From Companilactobacillus nodensis DSM 19682 = JCM 14932 = NBRC 107160 (GTDB taxonomy: Bacteria; Bacillota; Bacilli; Lactobacillales; Lactobacillaceae), in assembly GCF_000615905.1 (NCBI RefSeq), contig NZ_BAMN01000001.1, forward strand, positions 240,330 through 304,329: 64,000 nucleotides of DNA, in the 5' to 3' direction. The notes under the pieces were generated by a model, which was not told where the DNA came from, did not search any database, and was given only the letters and a program-made list of their open reading frames with translations. Position 1 is the first letter of the stretch. The number at the start of each line of letters is the position of its first letter. This document shows positions 8,016 to 18,303 of the stretch, piece by piece. Position numbers and translations under genes: made by a program.

Positions 8016-10376
8016 ATGGCAAATCCATTAAGAAAATGGGTCGAAAGCGACAAAAGAGAAGTCAAACGTATGGGCAAAATTGCCGATAAAGTTGAGAGCT
8101 TTGCGGATGCAATGAGCAAGCTTTCTGACGATGAACTTAAAGCTAAGACTCCTGAATTTAAAGAAAGATTAGCACAAGGCGAAACATTGGATGACATTTT
8201 GCCTGAAGCCTTTGCTACAGCTCGTGAAGGTGCTAAGAGAGTTCTTGGACTCTATCCATTTAGAGTTCAGATCATTGGTGGTATTACGCTTCATGAAGGT
8301 AACATCGCTGAAATGAAAACTGGTGAAGGTAAGACTTTGACTGCCACATTACCAGTTTATTTGAATGCTCTAGCAGGAAAAGGTGTTCACGTTGTTACAG
8401 TTAATGAGTACTTATCATCTCGTGATGCTAAAGAGATGGGTGAGTTGTACAACTGGTTAGGACTAACTGTAGGTCTTAACGTCAACAGTATGGACTCAGA
8501 AGAGAAACGTGCTGCTTATAACTGTGACATTACCTACTCAACTAACAGTGAGTTAGGTTTTGATTACTTGCGTGACAACATGGTCGTTTACAAGGAACAA
8601 ATGGTACAACGCCCATTACATTACGCTATCGTTGATGAGGTCGATTCAATTTTAATTGATGAGGCTAGAACACCATTGATCATTTCTGGTGCTGCTGAGA
8701 AGTCCACAGCTATGTATGTTCGTGCTGATAGATTCTCTAAGACTCTTGAAAAAGACGATTACAAGATCGATTGGCCTACAAAGTCAATCAGTTTAACTGA
8801 AACAGGAATTAGAAAAGCCGAAGATTACTTCGGACTAGATAACTTATATGACATTGATAACACTGTCTTGAACCACCATTTGGATCAAGCTCTGCGTGCT
8901 AATTACATCATGACTCTTGATATTGATTATGTTGTTCAAGAGGGTGAAGTTAAGATTGTTGATCAATTTACTGGTCGTGTTATGGATGGTCGTCGTTATT
9001 CAGATGGATTACACCAGGCTATTGAAGCCAAAGAAGGTGTTGAGATCCAGGATGAAACTAAGACAATGGCTAACATCACTTATCAAAACTTCTTCCGTAT
9101 GTATGACAAGTTGTCAGGTATGACTGGTACTGCTAAGACTGAAGCTGAAGAATTCAGAGAAATCTACAACATGGAAGTTATTTCAATTCCTACTAACAAA
9201 CCTGTTATTCGTGACGATAAGGAAGATGTTCTTTATCCAACATTGAAGAGTAAGTTTGCTGCAGTTGTTAAAGATATCAAGGCTCGCCACGAAAAAGGCC
9301 AACCACTACTAGTTGGTACTGTTGCGGTTGAATCTTCAGAATATCTATCTAAATTACTTGATAACGAAGGTATTCCACATGCTGTCTTGAATGCCAAGAA
9401 CCATGCTAAGGAAGCTGAGATCGTTATGAACGCTGGACAACGTGGCGCCGTAACTATTGCTACCAATATGGCTGGTCGTGGTACTGATATCAAACTTGGA
9501 CCTGGCGTTAAAGAAGTCGGTGGATTGTGTGTTCTAGGTACAGAACGTCATGAGTCACGTCGTATTGATAACCAGCTTCGTGGTAGATCTGGTCGTCAAG
9601 GTGATCCCGGTGTTACACAATTCTACATGTCACTTGAAGATGACTTGATGAAGCGTTTTGGTTCAGATAGAATCAAACGTGTTCTTAAGGCATTGAAGAT
9701 TGAAGATGACGATGCTGTTATCCAAAGTAAGATGATGACTCGCCAAGTTGAATCTGCTCAAAAACGTGTTGAAGGTAACAACTACGATACACGTAAGAAT
9801 ACTTTGCAATATGATGATGTTATGCGTGAACAACGTGAAGTCATCTATAAAGAAAGAATGGAAGTCATTACTGAGGACAAAGACCTTGACCGTGTTCTTC
9901 TACCTATGATCGAACGTACAATCAAAGCTCAAGTTGATGTACATACTCAAGGTAAGACAGAGGATTGGGATCTTGATGCCATCGCTGATTTTGCTAAGTC
10001 AGCCTTAGTAAACGACAAAGATTTCAGTGTAGTTGATCTTCAATTGAAGTCAGCTGACGAAATCGTTAAGTACTTAATGGACTTTGTTAACAAGAACTAC
10101 GAAGCTAAGAAGGAACAACTCGGTGATCCAGCACAAATGCTTGAATTCGAAAAGGTTGTAATTCTTAGAGTTGTTGATGAACACTGGACTGATCATATCG
10201 ATGCAATGGATCAATTGCGTCAATCAATTGGTTTGCGTGGTTATGGACAATTGAATCCACTTGTTGAGTATCAAGAAGAAGGATATCGTATGTTCGAAGA
10301 AATGGTTTCAGATATCGAATACGATGTAACCAGATTATTCATGAAGGCCGAAATTAGACAAAACATGGAAAGATAA
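8016..10376 (+). CDS. secA: Preprotein translocase ATPase SecA
   Basis: SecA is the ATP-driven motor that pushes secretory proteins through SecYEG at the membrane. The 786-residue protein carries Walker A MKTGEGKT (100-107), [20 protein letters not shown] in the DEAD motor, [15 protein letters not shown], and [12 protein letters not shown] in the second motor domain. The C-terminal zinc-binding tail with conserved cysteines is absent; the protein ends right after the helical scaffold, as in other lactobacilli. GGAGAG precedes the ATG. prfB follows after a terminator. The several secreted proteins in this window would depend on it. Confidence 0.98.
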   Translation: MANPLRKWVESDKREVKRMGKIADKVESFADAMSKLSDDELKAKTPEFKERLAQGETLDDILPEAFATAREGAKRVLGLYPFRVQIIGGITLHEGNIAEMKTGEGKTLTATLPVYLNALAGKGVHVVTVNEYLSSRDAKEMGELYNWLGLTVGLNVNSMDSEEKRAAYNCDITYSTNSELGFDYLRDNMVVYKEQMVQRPLHYAIVDEVDSILIDEARTPLIISGAAEKSTAMYVRADRFSKTLEKDDYKIDWPTKSISLTETGIRKAEDYFGLDNLYDIDNTVLNHHLDQALRANYIMTLDIDYVVQEGEVKIVDQFTGRVMDGRRYSDGLHQAIEAKEGVEIQDETKTMANITYQNFFRMYDKLSGMTGTAKTEAEEFREIYNMEVISIPTNKPVIRDDKEDVLYPTLKSKFAAVVKDIKARHEKGQPLLVGTVAVESSEYLSKLLDNEGIPHAVLNAKNHAKEAEIVMNAGQRGAVTIATNMAGRGTDIKLGPGVKEVGGLCVLGTERHESRRIDNQLRGRSGRQGDPGVTQFYMSLEDDLMKRFGSDRIKRVLKALKIEDDDAVIQSKMMTRQVESAQKRVEGNNYDTRKNTLQYDDVMREQREVIYKERMEVITEDKDLDRVLLPMIERTIKAQVDVHTQGKTEDWDLDAIADFAKSALVNDKDFSVVDLQLKSADEIVKYLMDFVNKNYEAKKEQLGDPAQMLEFEKVVILRVVDEHWTDHIDAMDQLRQSIGLRGYGQLNPLVEYQEEGYRMFEEMVSDIEYDVTRLFMKAEIRQNMER

Positions 10377-10380
10377 ATCG

Positions 10381-10406
10381 GCAGGCCGCTTGGCCTGCTT
10401 TTTTTA
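10381..10406 (+). terminator. Intrinsic terminator of secA
   Basis: GCAGGCC and GGCCTGC (10381-10397) form a strong stem with a four-base GCTT loop, then seven or more T residues. Confidence 0.9.
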
Positions 10407-10419
10407 TAAGGGTGTAACT

Positions 10420-11536
10420 ATGGAATTTGGAGAAATAAAAACTAAAATAAGCAATATTGAAAACAAAATCAGTCAATTCAGGGGGTCTCTTTGACTTAGA
10501 TAGTCTAGAGGAAGCCATTGCTGAGAATGAAGCGAAGATGACTGAAAATGGTTTTTGGGATGACCACGATGCGGCACAGAAAGTCATTGATGAGAATAAT
10601 GATTTAAAAGATAAGTATGATAATTTTAAAAATCTCGATGAGGATCTCGAAAATCTGCAAGTATTAGAGGAACTTTATCAAGATGATCCAGAAGATGACT
10701 TGCTAACACAGTTGGAAGAAGACACTGCGTCTTTAGAGACCAAAATGCAGTCGTATGAATTGACAATGTTACTGTCTGAACCTTACGATTCTCATAACGC
10801 AATCCTTGAAATTCATCCTGGTGCTGGTGGTACAGAATCTCAAGATTGGGGTTCAATGTTGCTGCGGATGTATCAAAGATGGTCTGATCAACATGGATTC
10901 TCTGTTGAGATCGAAGATTATCAACCAGGGGATGAAGCAGGTATCAAGAGTGTCTCAATGATGATCAAAGGTAAGAATGCCTATGGTCTCTTGAGATCAG
11001 AGCGTGGCGTCCATCGATTAGTGAGAATTTCACCATTTGATTCAGCTGGTCGTCGTCACACATCGTTTGCTTCAGTTGATGTGATGCCGGAACTAGATGA
11101 TTCTATCAATGTTGAGATCAATGATGATGACTTGCGTGTCGATGTTTTCCGTTCATCAGGTGCTGGTGGTCAGCATATCAATAAGACCTCGTCAGCTGTA
11201 AGAATTACTCATTTACCAACCGGTATTGTAGTAAGCTCACAGGCTCAGAGATCACAATTACAAAATAGACAAACAGCGATGAATATGTTGAAAGCTAAGT
11301 TGTATCAACGTGAACAAGAAGAACAAGCAAAGAAGAATGCAGAAATAAAAGGTGAACAAATGGATATCGGATGGGGTTCACAGATCCGTTCGTATGTCTT
11401 CCATCCTTACACTATGGTAAAAGATCATCGTTCTAATTATGAATCTGGTAATGGCCAAGCGGTGATGGACGGGGACCTAGATCCATTTATCTACGCATAT
11501 CTGCAATGGAAACTTCAAGGGGAGAATCCAGATTAA
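10420..11536 (+). CDS. prfB: Peptide chain release factor 2 (programmed +1 frameshift)
   Basis: RF2 ends translation at UGA and UAA. The reading frame starts at ATG 10420, runs 24 codons to an in-frame TGA (10492-10494), then continues in the +1 frame from GAC at 10493. The shift site CTT TGA C is preceded by the internal Shine-Dalgarno AGGGGG, the classic autoregulated site. Downstream are the RF2 domains, including the GGQ motif in [18 protein letters not shown] and the SPFD-type anticodon region ([10 protein letters not shown]). A TTG at 10457 opens the downstream frame but is not the true start. The stop is two bases before phoP, so the two are likely co-transcribed. Confidence 0.95.
10480..10495 (+). 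promoter_or_regulatory. RF2 programmed frameshift signal
   Basis: AGGGGG (10480-10485), a three-base spacer and CTTTGAC (10489-10495) reproduce the conserved RF2 recoding site. Low RF2 leads to pausing at TGA and a +1 slip on CTT. Confidence 0.95.
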
Positions 11537-11537
11537 T

Positions 11538-12200
11538 ATGCCAAAAAGAATTTTAGTTGTAGATGATGAAGCATCGATCTTGGAATTGATCGAGTATAAT
11601 TTGACTGCGAAAGGTTATGATGTAGACAGTTCCACAAATGGAGAAGATGCCTTGAACAGAATACTGATGGAGAAGTTTGATTTAGTCTTGTTGGATCAAA
11701 TGTTACCTAAGTTAAGCGGAATTGAAATTCTTAAAAAGGTTCGTGCCGAAGGTAATTCAACACCAGTTATATTTTTGACGGCAGTGGATGCTGAAGAGAA
11801 TAAGATTGAAGGCTTGATAAGTGGAGCAGATGACTATATTACTAAGCCGTTCAGCGTTAAGGAATTGTTAGCAAGAATTGAGGTCGTTCTGAGAAGAACT
11901 TCTGATTCTGACAAAACACATTTTGCTCTTAACAAGGCAGCTAAAAGTTTGATGATCAATGGAACTGAAATACCTTTGACCCGTAAGGAATACCAATTAT
12001 TAGAATTCTTATTGGATAATAAAGGAATAGTTGTATCACGTGATCAAATTTTTGATAATGTTTGGGGATTAAATTCTAATTCTCAATTGAGGATGGTTGA
12101 TATTCAAATTAGTCATCTTCGTGATAAAATTGAAAAAGATACAAAAGATCCGCAAATAATCAAAACCGTACACGGATTCGGTTACGTCTTAGAGGTGTGA
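11538..12200 (+). CDS. phoP: OmpR/PhoB-type response regulator, likely PhoP
   Basis: The 220-residue regulator has a receiver domain (D9/D10, phosphoacceptor D53 in LVLLDQ, T81 region and K103 in ITKPF) and a C-terminal winged-helix DNA-binding domain (LTRKEYQLLEFLLDNKG and RMVDIQISHLRDKIE). It overlaps the following histidine kinase by four bases. The pst operon lies 5 kb downstream, so a phosphate-starvation role is likely. Family membership is certain; the exact regulon is inferred from position. Confidence 0.88.
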   Translation: MPKRILVVDDEASILELIEYNLTAKGYDVDSSTNGEDALNRILMEKFDLVLLDQMLPKLSGIEILKKVRAEGNSTPVIFLTAVDAEENKIEGLISGADDYITKPFSVKELLARIEVVLRRTSDSDKTHFALNKAAKSLMINGTEIPLTRKEYQLLEFLLDNKGIVVSRDQIFDNVWGLNSNSQLRMVDIQISHLRDKIEKDTKDPQIIKTVHGFGYVLEV

Positions 12201-13851
12201 TGATGAGGAAAAAAATAGGTCCAACAATTGCAATCGCTATTTCTGTAATAGTTTTTATCGTACTGTCAGTATTTGCCGATAATATTCTGGGACATTCTCA
12301 AACAGATATGTTTGAAGAAGAAACCGTATCTTATCGTGAATTAAAGAAGAACCATACGCAAGATCAAGCGGCTAGATATTCCATCTATCGTATGTCGATA
12401 CGACCAAACGTGATACTAGTTTAGAAAAGGGTGCTTATGATTTGATCCATCGTGGTCGTTTGACACCAGGACAGAACTTTGTAACTAATAATACTTTTGG
12501 TACTAGAACGATGTATTACATGCATGGTTCTAACCATTATGTTGTAGCTAAGAAGTATAAGCGTCTTTGGAATCAGGATACGTTCTCATTCGTCATGGTT
12601 GCTTTTATTTATTTCATTGTGACCGATTCAATGATCCTGTTCTTCTATCGTAAACGTCAGATATTGAGTAATGATATTCAAAGCGTTACTGACAATTTGA
12701 AACGTGTTCGCAAGAATAAGGATATGGCATCGTTGATCTTATCACCTGATGATGAGTTGTATGAGTTGGTTGAACAGACTAATGATATTAGTATGGATAT
12801 CAATGAATTACGTGATAACGCCCGTTTGCGGGAACGTCGTTTTAAAGGTTTGATCGGACATCTGCCGATCGGTGTTATGTTGCTTAATTCTCAAGGTGAA
12901 GTTTTGATGCATAATCAAGCAATGGCTGGATTGTTGGATGAAAATATTTCCAACGAGATTCACCCATTTATTGAAGATGTCAAAACCTATAGCTTGAGTA
13001 GAATGATCGAACATACACTTCGTAAGAATAAGAATCACCATCGAGAGATTCAATTGGTCGGTAATTCTCAAAAATATGTTGATGCGAATGTTATTCGTTT
13101 GGTTCATTCACGTGAAGACTTTGATCAACAAGTATTAGTTATCCTGTATGACCTGACTGAAAGTCGTCGTTTCGAACAAATGCAAGTTGATTTCGTCAAT
13201 AATGTTAGTCATGAGTTGAAAACTCCGATAACTTCAATCGAAGGATTCTCAGAAACCTTGTTGAGTGGGGCCAAAGATGATCCTGAAAAACTCGATCATT
13301 TCTTACACATTATCAATGATGAAAGTGTTAGATTGTCTGAATTGATTCAAGACATTCTGTCATTGTCTAAAGTTAAGAAGGATACTGCTAAGGCACAAGC
13401 GGTCAATATGAAAGATGATATCGATAAGATTGTGAATAGCATGGCAATTTCATTGGATAAACATGGCATCCAAGTTAAAAAGCAATTCTTTGGAAATTCG
13501 ACAATAACTATCAATAAAGAAAAAATGAATTTAATTATGGGTAATTTAATTAAGAATGCTATTTCTTATAACAAAGAAAATGGTGATATTGCAATTGAAT
13601 TCCACCATGACGAAATCGAAAACCGTATAAGATTTGTCATTCAAGATACTGGTATTGGTATTGCGGAAGATGATCAGGAACGTGTCTTTGAAAGATTCTA
13701 TCGTGTTGATAAGTCGAGAAGTTTGGAGACAGGCGGTACAGGTCTAGGACTTGCCATCGTCAAGGAAACTGTTGATACCTTAAATGGTACGATCGAAGTC
13801 GAATCACATAAGGGACTAGGAACTAAGTTTACAGTTGATATTCCATTATAA
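12197..13851 (+). pseudogene. phoR: PhoR-type sensor histidine kinase, frameshifted in this sequence
   Basis: The gene reads in one frame from 12197 to about 12390 (N-terminal membrane helix and start of the extracytoplasmic part). It continues in another frame as YVDTTKRDTSLEKGAYDLIHRGRL through to 13851. One base appears to be missing near 12388-12391 (in CTATCGTATG). Downstream are a second membrane helix, HAMP-like segment, PAS domain, the phosphoacceptor H in NNVSHELKTPITSIEGF, and N/G1/G2 boxes (GNLIKNAISYN, DTGIGI, GGTGLGLAIV). It would sense phosphate state and phosphorylate PhoP. No other damage is seen, so a sequencing error is likely. Confidence 0.85.
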
Positions 13852-13860
13852 TTAAAATAA

Positions 13861-13897
13861 AAGAGCTGAATTCATCAGAGAATTCAGCTCTTTTTGT
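13861..13897 (+). terminator. Intrinsic terminator after phoR
   Basis: A perfect 13-base-pair stem (13861-13873 with 13880-13892), six-base loop and T run. Confidence 0.92.
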
Positions 13898-13986
13898 AAT
13901 CAAAACGTAATACGAAAAAGGTTCGCAAGCATGTTTTTCTACGTTATAGTGATTAGGTAAGTATTAAATTAATACAGGAGGCTTGT

Positions 13987-14913
13987 ATGTCTAAGGGGAG
14001 AAAAGTTTGGTTCTTGAGTATTTTGTCTATCTTCTTCGGGGCATTACTGCTTGTTAGTGGTAATACAGAAGTTAAGGCGTCAGGAATCAATGATTATATA
14101 ATTTCAAATAAGATTCAACCAGCTAAAATTCAATATCGTGAAGGTACTTTTAGTGAGTGGTTTGGTTACGAAAATGGTGTTGGTAAGCCAGAAGGTGTCG
14201 TTGTCCATGAGACAGCTACTCCTGGTGTTAACGCAGAACAGTTTGTAACGAGCTTTAATAATAATTGGAAGACTCAACAAACCTATGTTCATGCCTTTAC
14301 AGATGACAAAGAAACAATCAACATTCACAGTGCTGATTATGGGGTTTGGGGTGCTGGTCCAGCAGCCAACTACAGATATATTCAGATCGAACTTTGCCGT
14401 GTAAATGGTTATGATGCATTTGCACATTCGATCGCCAATGATGCTTTTTATGTTGCATCTAAATTAATTCAATACAATTTGCCTGATATTCCTGGTCAAA
14501 CAGTTCTATCACATCATCAAATTAGTTTGAAGTATCATGAAACGACCCACGTTGATCCGGATACTTACTTTGCTGCTCAAGGTTACAGTATGGATGAAAT
14601 GAACAGTATGATTTCTTATTACTATAACAACCTTAAGAATTACGGTAACGTTTATGCTGAAGGTGGTAATACTAATGCCGGTTCAAATAACAATGGTTCA
14701 ACACCAAGTGCTAACGTCCTTCGTGTTAATAATTCAAATGGTAACTATGTTCCCATTATGGCTTTGAAGAATGATGGAACTTTTGCCAGAGTTACAAATC
14801 GTGCCTTGATGAATAACACTGATTGGCAAACAGATAAGACTAAAGAATCAAATGGAGTCACATATCGTCGTGTTGCTACAAACGAATGGGTCGATACTAC
14901 ATACGTTATTTAG
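13987..14913 (+). CDS. Secreted N-acetylmuramoyl-L-alanine amidase with C-terminal wall-binding-like module
   Basis: The 308-residue protein has a signal peptide (about 1-31) and an Amidase_2/PGRP-type domain (about 40-200). Zinc-ligand candidates are the His of VVHETATPG and the His of THVDPDTYF; LSHHQIS is also typical. This family cuts the amide between muramic acid and the stem peptide. A Ser/Asn-rich linker leads to a 65-residue C-terminal module with NRALMNNTDW and RRVATNEWV. The same module ends the next two proteins, and it resembles SLAP/SH3b-like wall-attachment domains. It lies alone between two terminators, next to phoPR. Confidence 0.88.
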   Translation: MSKGRKVWFLSILSIFFGALLLVSGNTEVKASGINDYIISNKIQPAKIQYREGTFSEWFGYENGVGKPEGVVVHETATPGVNAEQFVTSFNNNWKTQQTYVHAFTDDKETINIHSADYGVWGAGPAANYRYIQIELCRVNGYDAFAHSIANDAFYVASKLIQYNLPDIPGQTVLSHHQISLKYHETTHVDPDTYFAAQGYSMDEMNSMISYYYNNLKNYGNVYAEGGNTNAGSNNNGSTPSANVLRVNNSNGNYVPIMALKNDGTFARVTNRALMNNTDWQTDKTKESNGVTYRRVATNEWVDTTYVI

Positions 14914-14916
14914 TAT

Positions 14917-14941
14917 AAGTCGAGAGAAATCTCGGCTTTTT
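14917..14941 (+). terminator. Intrinsic terminator of the amidase gene
   Basis: GTCGAGA (14919-14925), GAAA tetraloop and TCTCGGC (14930-14936), then TTTTT. Confidence 0.85.
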
Positions 14942-15045
14942 GTTTGCAATTGTTTAATTTTTATTTATAAAATCCGTAATTCATTGAATGTATATTTTTC
15001 GAATAGTAATCTGTGAAATAGATAACGTTATTTAGGGGGATATAT

Positions 15046-16071
15046 ATGAATAAAAAAGTACTGTTAACTAGTGTTGCAGTCTTGAATACTGTCGCGGCAG
15101 TCGCATCTCCAACAGTCGCATCAGCTGCAAGTACTACTCAATCTACAATACAACAGACTTCTGGTAAGGACAGCGATACAAATGTGATTGCTGGTCCCGA
15201 TGTGAAGAAGGCTGATCCTACTATTGCTCATTCAGCAGTCGTTCAAGCCAGCTCAACTGATCCAATTCAACCAACTATTGTAGAGTCATCAAATAATTAT
15301 GTCTCACCAGCTCAACAACAAGCATTCTTAGCTCAAGCCGTACCAATGGCTCAACAAGCTGCAGCTAAGTATAATGTTTATGCATCAGTTATGCTTGCTC
15401 AAGCTATCATCGAAAGTGCCTGGGGTACTTCAGATCTAGCAACCATGGGTAATAACTTGTTCGGGATGAAAGGTGACTATAACGGTTCATCAATTAGTTT
15501 GCCAACTTCTGAATGGAGTGCTTCACAAGGATATTACTATATTAATGCTGCCTTCAGAAAGTATCCAAGCTTATATGAATCATTCGCTGATAATGGTGAT
15601 AAGATTCGTAACGGTGTTGATTGGGATGCCAAATATTATAGCGGTGCTTGGAAAGAAAACACCTCGTCATATCAAGATGCTACTGCTTGGTTACAGGGTA
15701 GATATGCAACTGAACCAACTTATGCATCTATTTTGAACAATATGATTCAAATTTATAATTTGACACAATATGATAACGGTCAAACTTCAACGCCTGATAA
15801 TAGTACAGATGTCGATAATACTGTTAATTCAGATACAAATGCTGAAACAAATGGTAGTTCTAACGATGATTCAACGACTGGAACAGTCACAGTTAAGTCA
15901 ACACCGTATGCTAGAATCAGTGATAACAATGGAAAAGCTATCGGTAATCGTGCTTTGATGACAAGTACTGATTGGTACTTCAATAAGAAATCAACACATG
16001 CTGATGGTTCAGTTTGGTATCACGTGGCCACAAATGAATGGGTCAATGCCAATGACGTTGTTCAAAAGTAA
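15046..16071 (+). CDS. Secreted endo-beta-N-acetylglucosaminidase, copy 1
   Basis: The 341-residue protein begins with a signal peptide (MNKKVLLTSVAVLNT..., cleavage after ASA near residue 28). After a low-complexity Ser/Thr region comes a glucosaminidase (PF01832-type) domain at about 88-245. Its features are AQAIIESAWGTSDLA with the catalytic Glu, NNLFGMKGDY, and YESFADNG. A Thr/Asn/Asp-rich linker and a C-terminal module (NRALMTSTDW, YHVATNEWV) follow. It hydrolyses the glycan strand of peptidoglycan. The protein is a tandem paralogue of the next gene; even the upstream region (TAGTAATCT and AGGGGGATA) is shared. Confidence 0.9.
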   Translation: MNKKVLLTSVAVLNTVAAVASPTVASAASTTQSTIQQTSGKDSDTNVIAGPDVKKADPTIAHSAVVQASSTDPIQPTIVESSNNYVSPAQQQAFLAQAVPMAQQAAAKYNVYASVMLAQAIIESAWGTSDLATMGNNLFGMKGDYNGSSISLPTSEWSASQGYYYINAAFRKYPSLYESFADNGDKIRNGVDWDAKYYSGAWKENTSSYQDATAWLQGRYATEPTYASILNNMIQIYNLTQYDNGQTSTPDNSTDVDNTVNSDTNAETNGSSNDDSTTGTVTVKSTPYARISDNNGKAIGNRALMTSTDWYFNKKSTHADGSVWYHVATNEWVNANDVVQK

Positions 16072-16093
16072 TATTATTTTGAAATAATTTGAG

Positions 16094-16128
16094 AAATCAC
16101 TTTCTGAAAATGAAAGTGATTTTTTTTA
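16094..16128 (+). terminator. Intrinsic terminator of glucosaminidase copy 1
   Basis: AAATCACTTTC (16094-16104) pairs with GAAAGTGATTT (16112-16122), then T residues. Confidence 0.88.
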
Positions 16129-16307
16129 GTTTTTAAGAGAAAGGCAATAAAACCTTAATAAATTCTTAAAAAACGTACTCATTTACTCAGAATGTTGCAG
16201 AAATATTACACAATATTTAGTTTCTGTTACAGAACGGAGGATTCATTGAAAATGCGTTTTCAAGATAGTAATCTAATAGTTAGATATTATATAGGGGGAT
16301 ACCTTCA

Positions 16308-17282
16308 ATGAATAAAAAAGTGCTGTTAACAAGCGTTGCCGTTCTCAACACACTAGCTGCCGTTGCTGCACCAACGGTTGCTTCCGCTGCCACGGACACT
16401 ACTAGTGTTCCGGATTCTACAGAACAAGTAAGTAACACAACTCAAGATAATAAAGATACTAATGTAATCGCCGGATCAGATGTTTCAAAGGTCGACACAA
16501 CTGTTGCCCATTCTGCTGCAGTTCAAACACAACCTTCAACAAAGGCTGTTGTTCAAGCTACAAGTAGTGGTGTTACATATGCTCAACAACAAGCATTCTT
16601 AGCTGAGGCTGTTCCAATGGCTCAACAAGCTGCTGCAAAGTATAACGTTTATACTTCTGTAATGTTGGCTCAAGCTATCCTTGAAAGTGCCTGGGGTACA
16701 TCAACTCTAGCTACTCAAGGTCATAACTTATTTGGTATTAAGGGTGACTATAACGGTGCATACGTTTCAATGCCTACTTCAGAATGGAGTGCATCACAAG
16801 GTTGGTATACAATTTATGCTAATTTCAGACAATACCCAAGTTACTATGAATCATTCTTAGACAATGGTAATAAGTTACGTAATGGTGTTTCATGGAACTC
16901 AAGTTACTACTCAGGTACATGGAAAGAAAACGCCGCTTCATATAAGGATGCCACTGCATGGCTACAAGGTAGATATGCAACTGCTCCTAACTATGCTTCA
17001 TCATTGAACAGTTTGATTGCTACATACAACTTGACTCAATACGATGGAACTGCTGAAACAAACAGTGGTGCTGATAACGACGCTACAACTGGTACAGTTC
17101 GTGCGAAGACATCACCATATACAAGAATTTATAACAATGAAGGTAAGGTTGTTACAAACCGTGCTTTGATGACAAATACTGACTGGTATTATAATAGAAC
17201 TAAGACTGACTCAAATGGTACTGTTTGGTATCACGTTGCTACAACTGAATGGGTTAGTGCAAATGATATCTCAGTTCTATAG
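16308..17282 (+). CDS. Secreted endo-beta-N-acetylglucosaminidase, copy 2
   Basis: The 324-residue paralogue of the preceding gene has the same signal peptide start (MNKKVLLTSVAVLNT), the shared KDTNVIAG segment, and a glucosaminidase domain with AQAILESAWGTSTLA, HNLFGIKGDY and YESFLDNG. It ends in the same wall-binding-like module (NRALMTNTDW, YHVATTEWV). The linker before the module is shorter than in copy 1. Its own leader of about 230 bases carries AGGGGGATA before the ATG, and it has its own terminator. Codon choice differs between the copies at many silent sites, so the duplication is not recent. Confidence 0.9.
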   Translation: MNKKVLLTSVAVLNTLAAVAAPTVASAATDTTSVPDSTEQVSNTTQDNKDTNVIAGSDVSKVDTTVAHSAAVQTQPSTKAVVQATSSGVTYAQQQAFLAEAVPMAQQAAAKYNVYTSVMLAQAILESAWGTSTLATQGHNLFGIKGDYNGAYVSMPTSEWSASQGWYTIYANFRQYPSYYESFLDNGNKLRNGVSWNSSYYSGTWKENAASYKDATAWLQGRYATAPNYASSLNSLIATYNLTQYDGTAETNSGADNDATTGTVRAKTSPYTRIYNNEGKVVTNRALMTNTDWYYNRTKTDSNGTVWYHVATTEWVSANDISVL

Positions 17283-17313
17283 CCATATAAAATAATTTAT
17301 AAAATTTTCAATG

Positions 17314-17343
17314 AGCTATCGATTAATTCGGTAGCTTTTTTTT
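17314..17343 (+). terminator. Intrinsic terminator of glucosaminidase copy 2
   Basis: AGCTATCGA (17314-17322) pairs with TCGGTAGCT (17328-17336) with one G-U pair, then eight T residues. Confidence 0.85.
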
Positions 17344-17372
17344 ATGATTTTTTTTGTAATTTCAGCCATTTT

Positions 17373-17389
17373 TATACAAAAAATATACA
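17373..17389 (+). promoter_or_regulatory. Possible PhoP-binding direct repeat before pstS
   Basis: TATACA occurs at 17373-17378 and again at 17384-17389, exactly 11 bases apart. PhoP boxes of Firmicutes are TT(A/T)ACA-like hexamers with 11-base spacing, so this is a fair candidate next to the expected target gene. Only two repeats are clear. Confidence 0.4.
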
Positions 17390-17426
17390 TTGGTATATTA
17401 CTATTGAATGGATAGAGGTGAGGATA

Positions 17427-18302
17427 TTGAAAAAAAGACTTGTTGCATTATTTGCTATAATGCTATCTGCAATTTTTGTGTTATCTGGTTGTTCTGGGAG
17501 TAGCAATCAGAAGACTATCACAGCTGTTGGATCTTCAGCAGCACAGCCATTGGTTGAACTTGCAGGTGAAGAATTCTCAAAGGACAATCCTAACGAGTAC
17601 GTCAATGTTCAGGGTGGAGGAACAGGTACTGGTTTGAGCCAGATCCAACAGGGTGCCGTTAATATTGGTAACTCTGATCTTTATGCTGAGCAAAAAGATA
17701 ACATCGATGCTAGTAAATTGGTCGATCATCGTATTGCGGCTGTAGGGATGGTACCAATCGTTAACAAAAGCGTGAAGGTAGATTCTTTGACGATCAAACA
17801 ATTACGACAAATCTTTTCTGGTCAAGTAACTAATTGGAAACAAGTAGGTGGTCAGGATTTGAAGATCACGATTATTAATCGTGCCGACGGAAGTGGTACT
17901 AGATCAGCCTTTGAGGATGATGTTATGGGTGATTCACAATTTGCCAGTTCTCAAGAGCAAGATTCAAGTGGTATGGTACGTCAAATTGTCTACAATACCG
18001 ACGGTGCCATTAGTTATTTGGCAATGCCTTACTTAAATGACACTGTTAAAACTTTACAAGTTAACAATGTTAAACCAACAATTAAAAATATTGAAAATAA
18101 CACTTGGAAAATTTGGTCATATGAGCATTTGTATACTAAAGGGCAAGCTACTGATATGACTAAAGAGTTTTTGAATTACATGATGACTGATAAGATTCAA
18201 AACCAAGTTGTTAAGAAGTTACAATATGTTCCGATTAAAAATATGCAGTATCAAAAAGACTACAAGGGTAATGTGACACCTGTTTCAAAGGGGGCAAAGT
18301 AA
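17427..18302 (+). CDS. pstS: Phosphate ABC transporter substrate-binding lipoprotein PstS
   Basis: PstS binds inorganic phosphate outside the membrane and hands it to PstCA. The protein starts MKKRLVALF with a lipobox LSGC (Cys22). It then shows the family pattern: TAVGSSAAQPL, GGGTGTGLSQ, NRADGSGTR and a C-terminal KLQYVPIK end. The TTG at 17427 was preferred over the GTG at 17418 because GAGGTGAGG lies directly before it. It is the first gene of a pst operon with two-base or overlapping junctions. Lgt, encoded 6 kb downstream, would lipidate Cys22. Confidence 0.94.
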   Translation: MKKRLVALFAIMLSAIFVLSGCSGSSNQKTITAVGSSAAQPLVELAGEEFSKDNPNEYVNVQGGGTGTGLSQIQQGAVNIGNSDLYAEQKDNIDASKLVDHRIAAVGMVPIVNKSVKVDSLTIKQLRQIFSGQVTNWKQVGGQDLKITIINRADGSGTRSAFEDDVMGDSQFASSQEQDSSGMVRQIVYNTDGAISYLAMPYLNDTVKTLQVNNVKPTIKNIENNTWKIWSYEHLYTKGQATDMTKEFLNYMMTDKIQNQVVKKLQYVPIKNMQYQKDYKGNVTPVSKGAK

Positions 18303-18303
18303 T

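Noticed and set aside
10457..11536. prfB as a truncated gene starting at TTG 10457
   Set aside because: The upstream frame from 10420 with AGGGGG and CTTTGAC is the standard RF2 recoding arrangement.
13987..17282. Phage lysin cassette
   Set aside because: All three proteins have signal peptides and individual terminators and no holin or phage structural genes; they are chromosomal autolysins.
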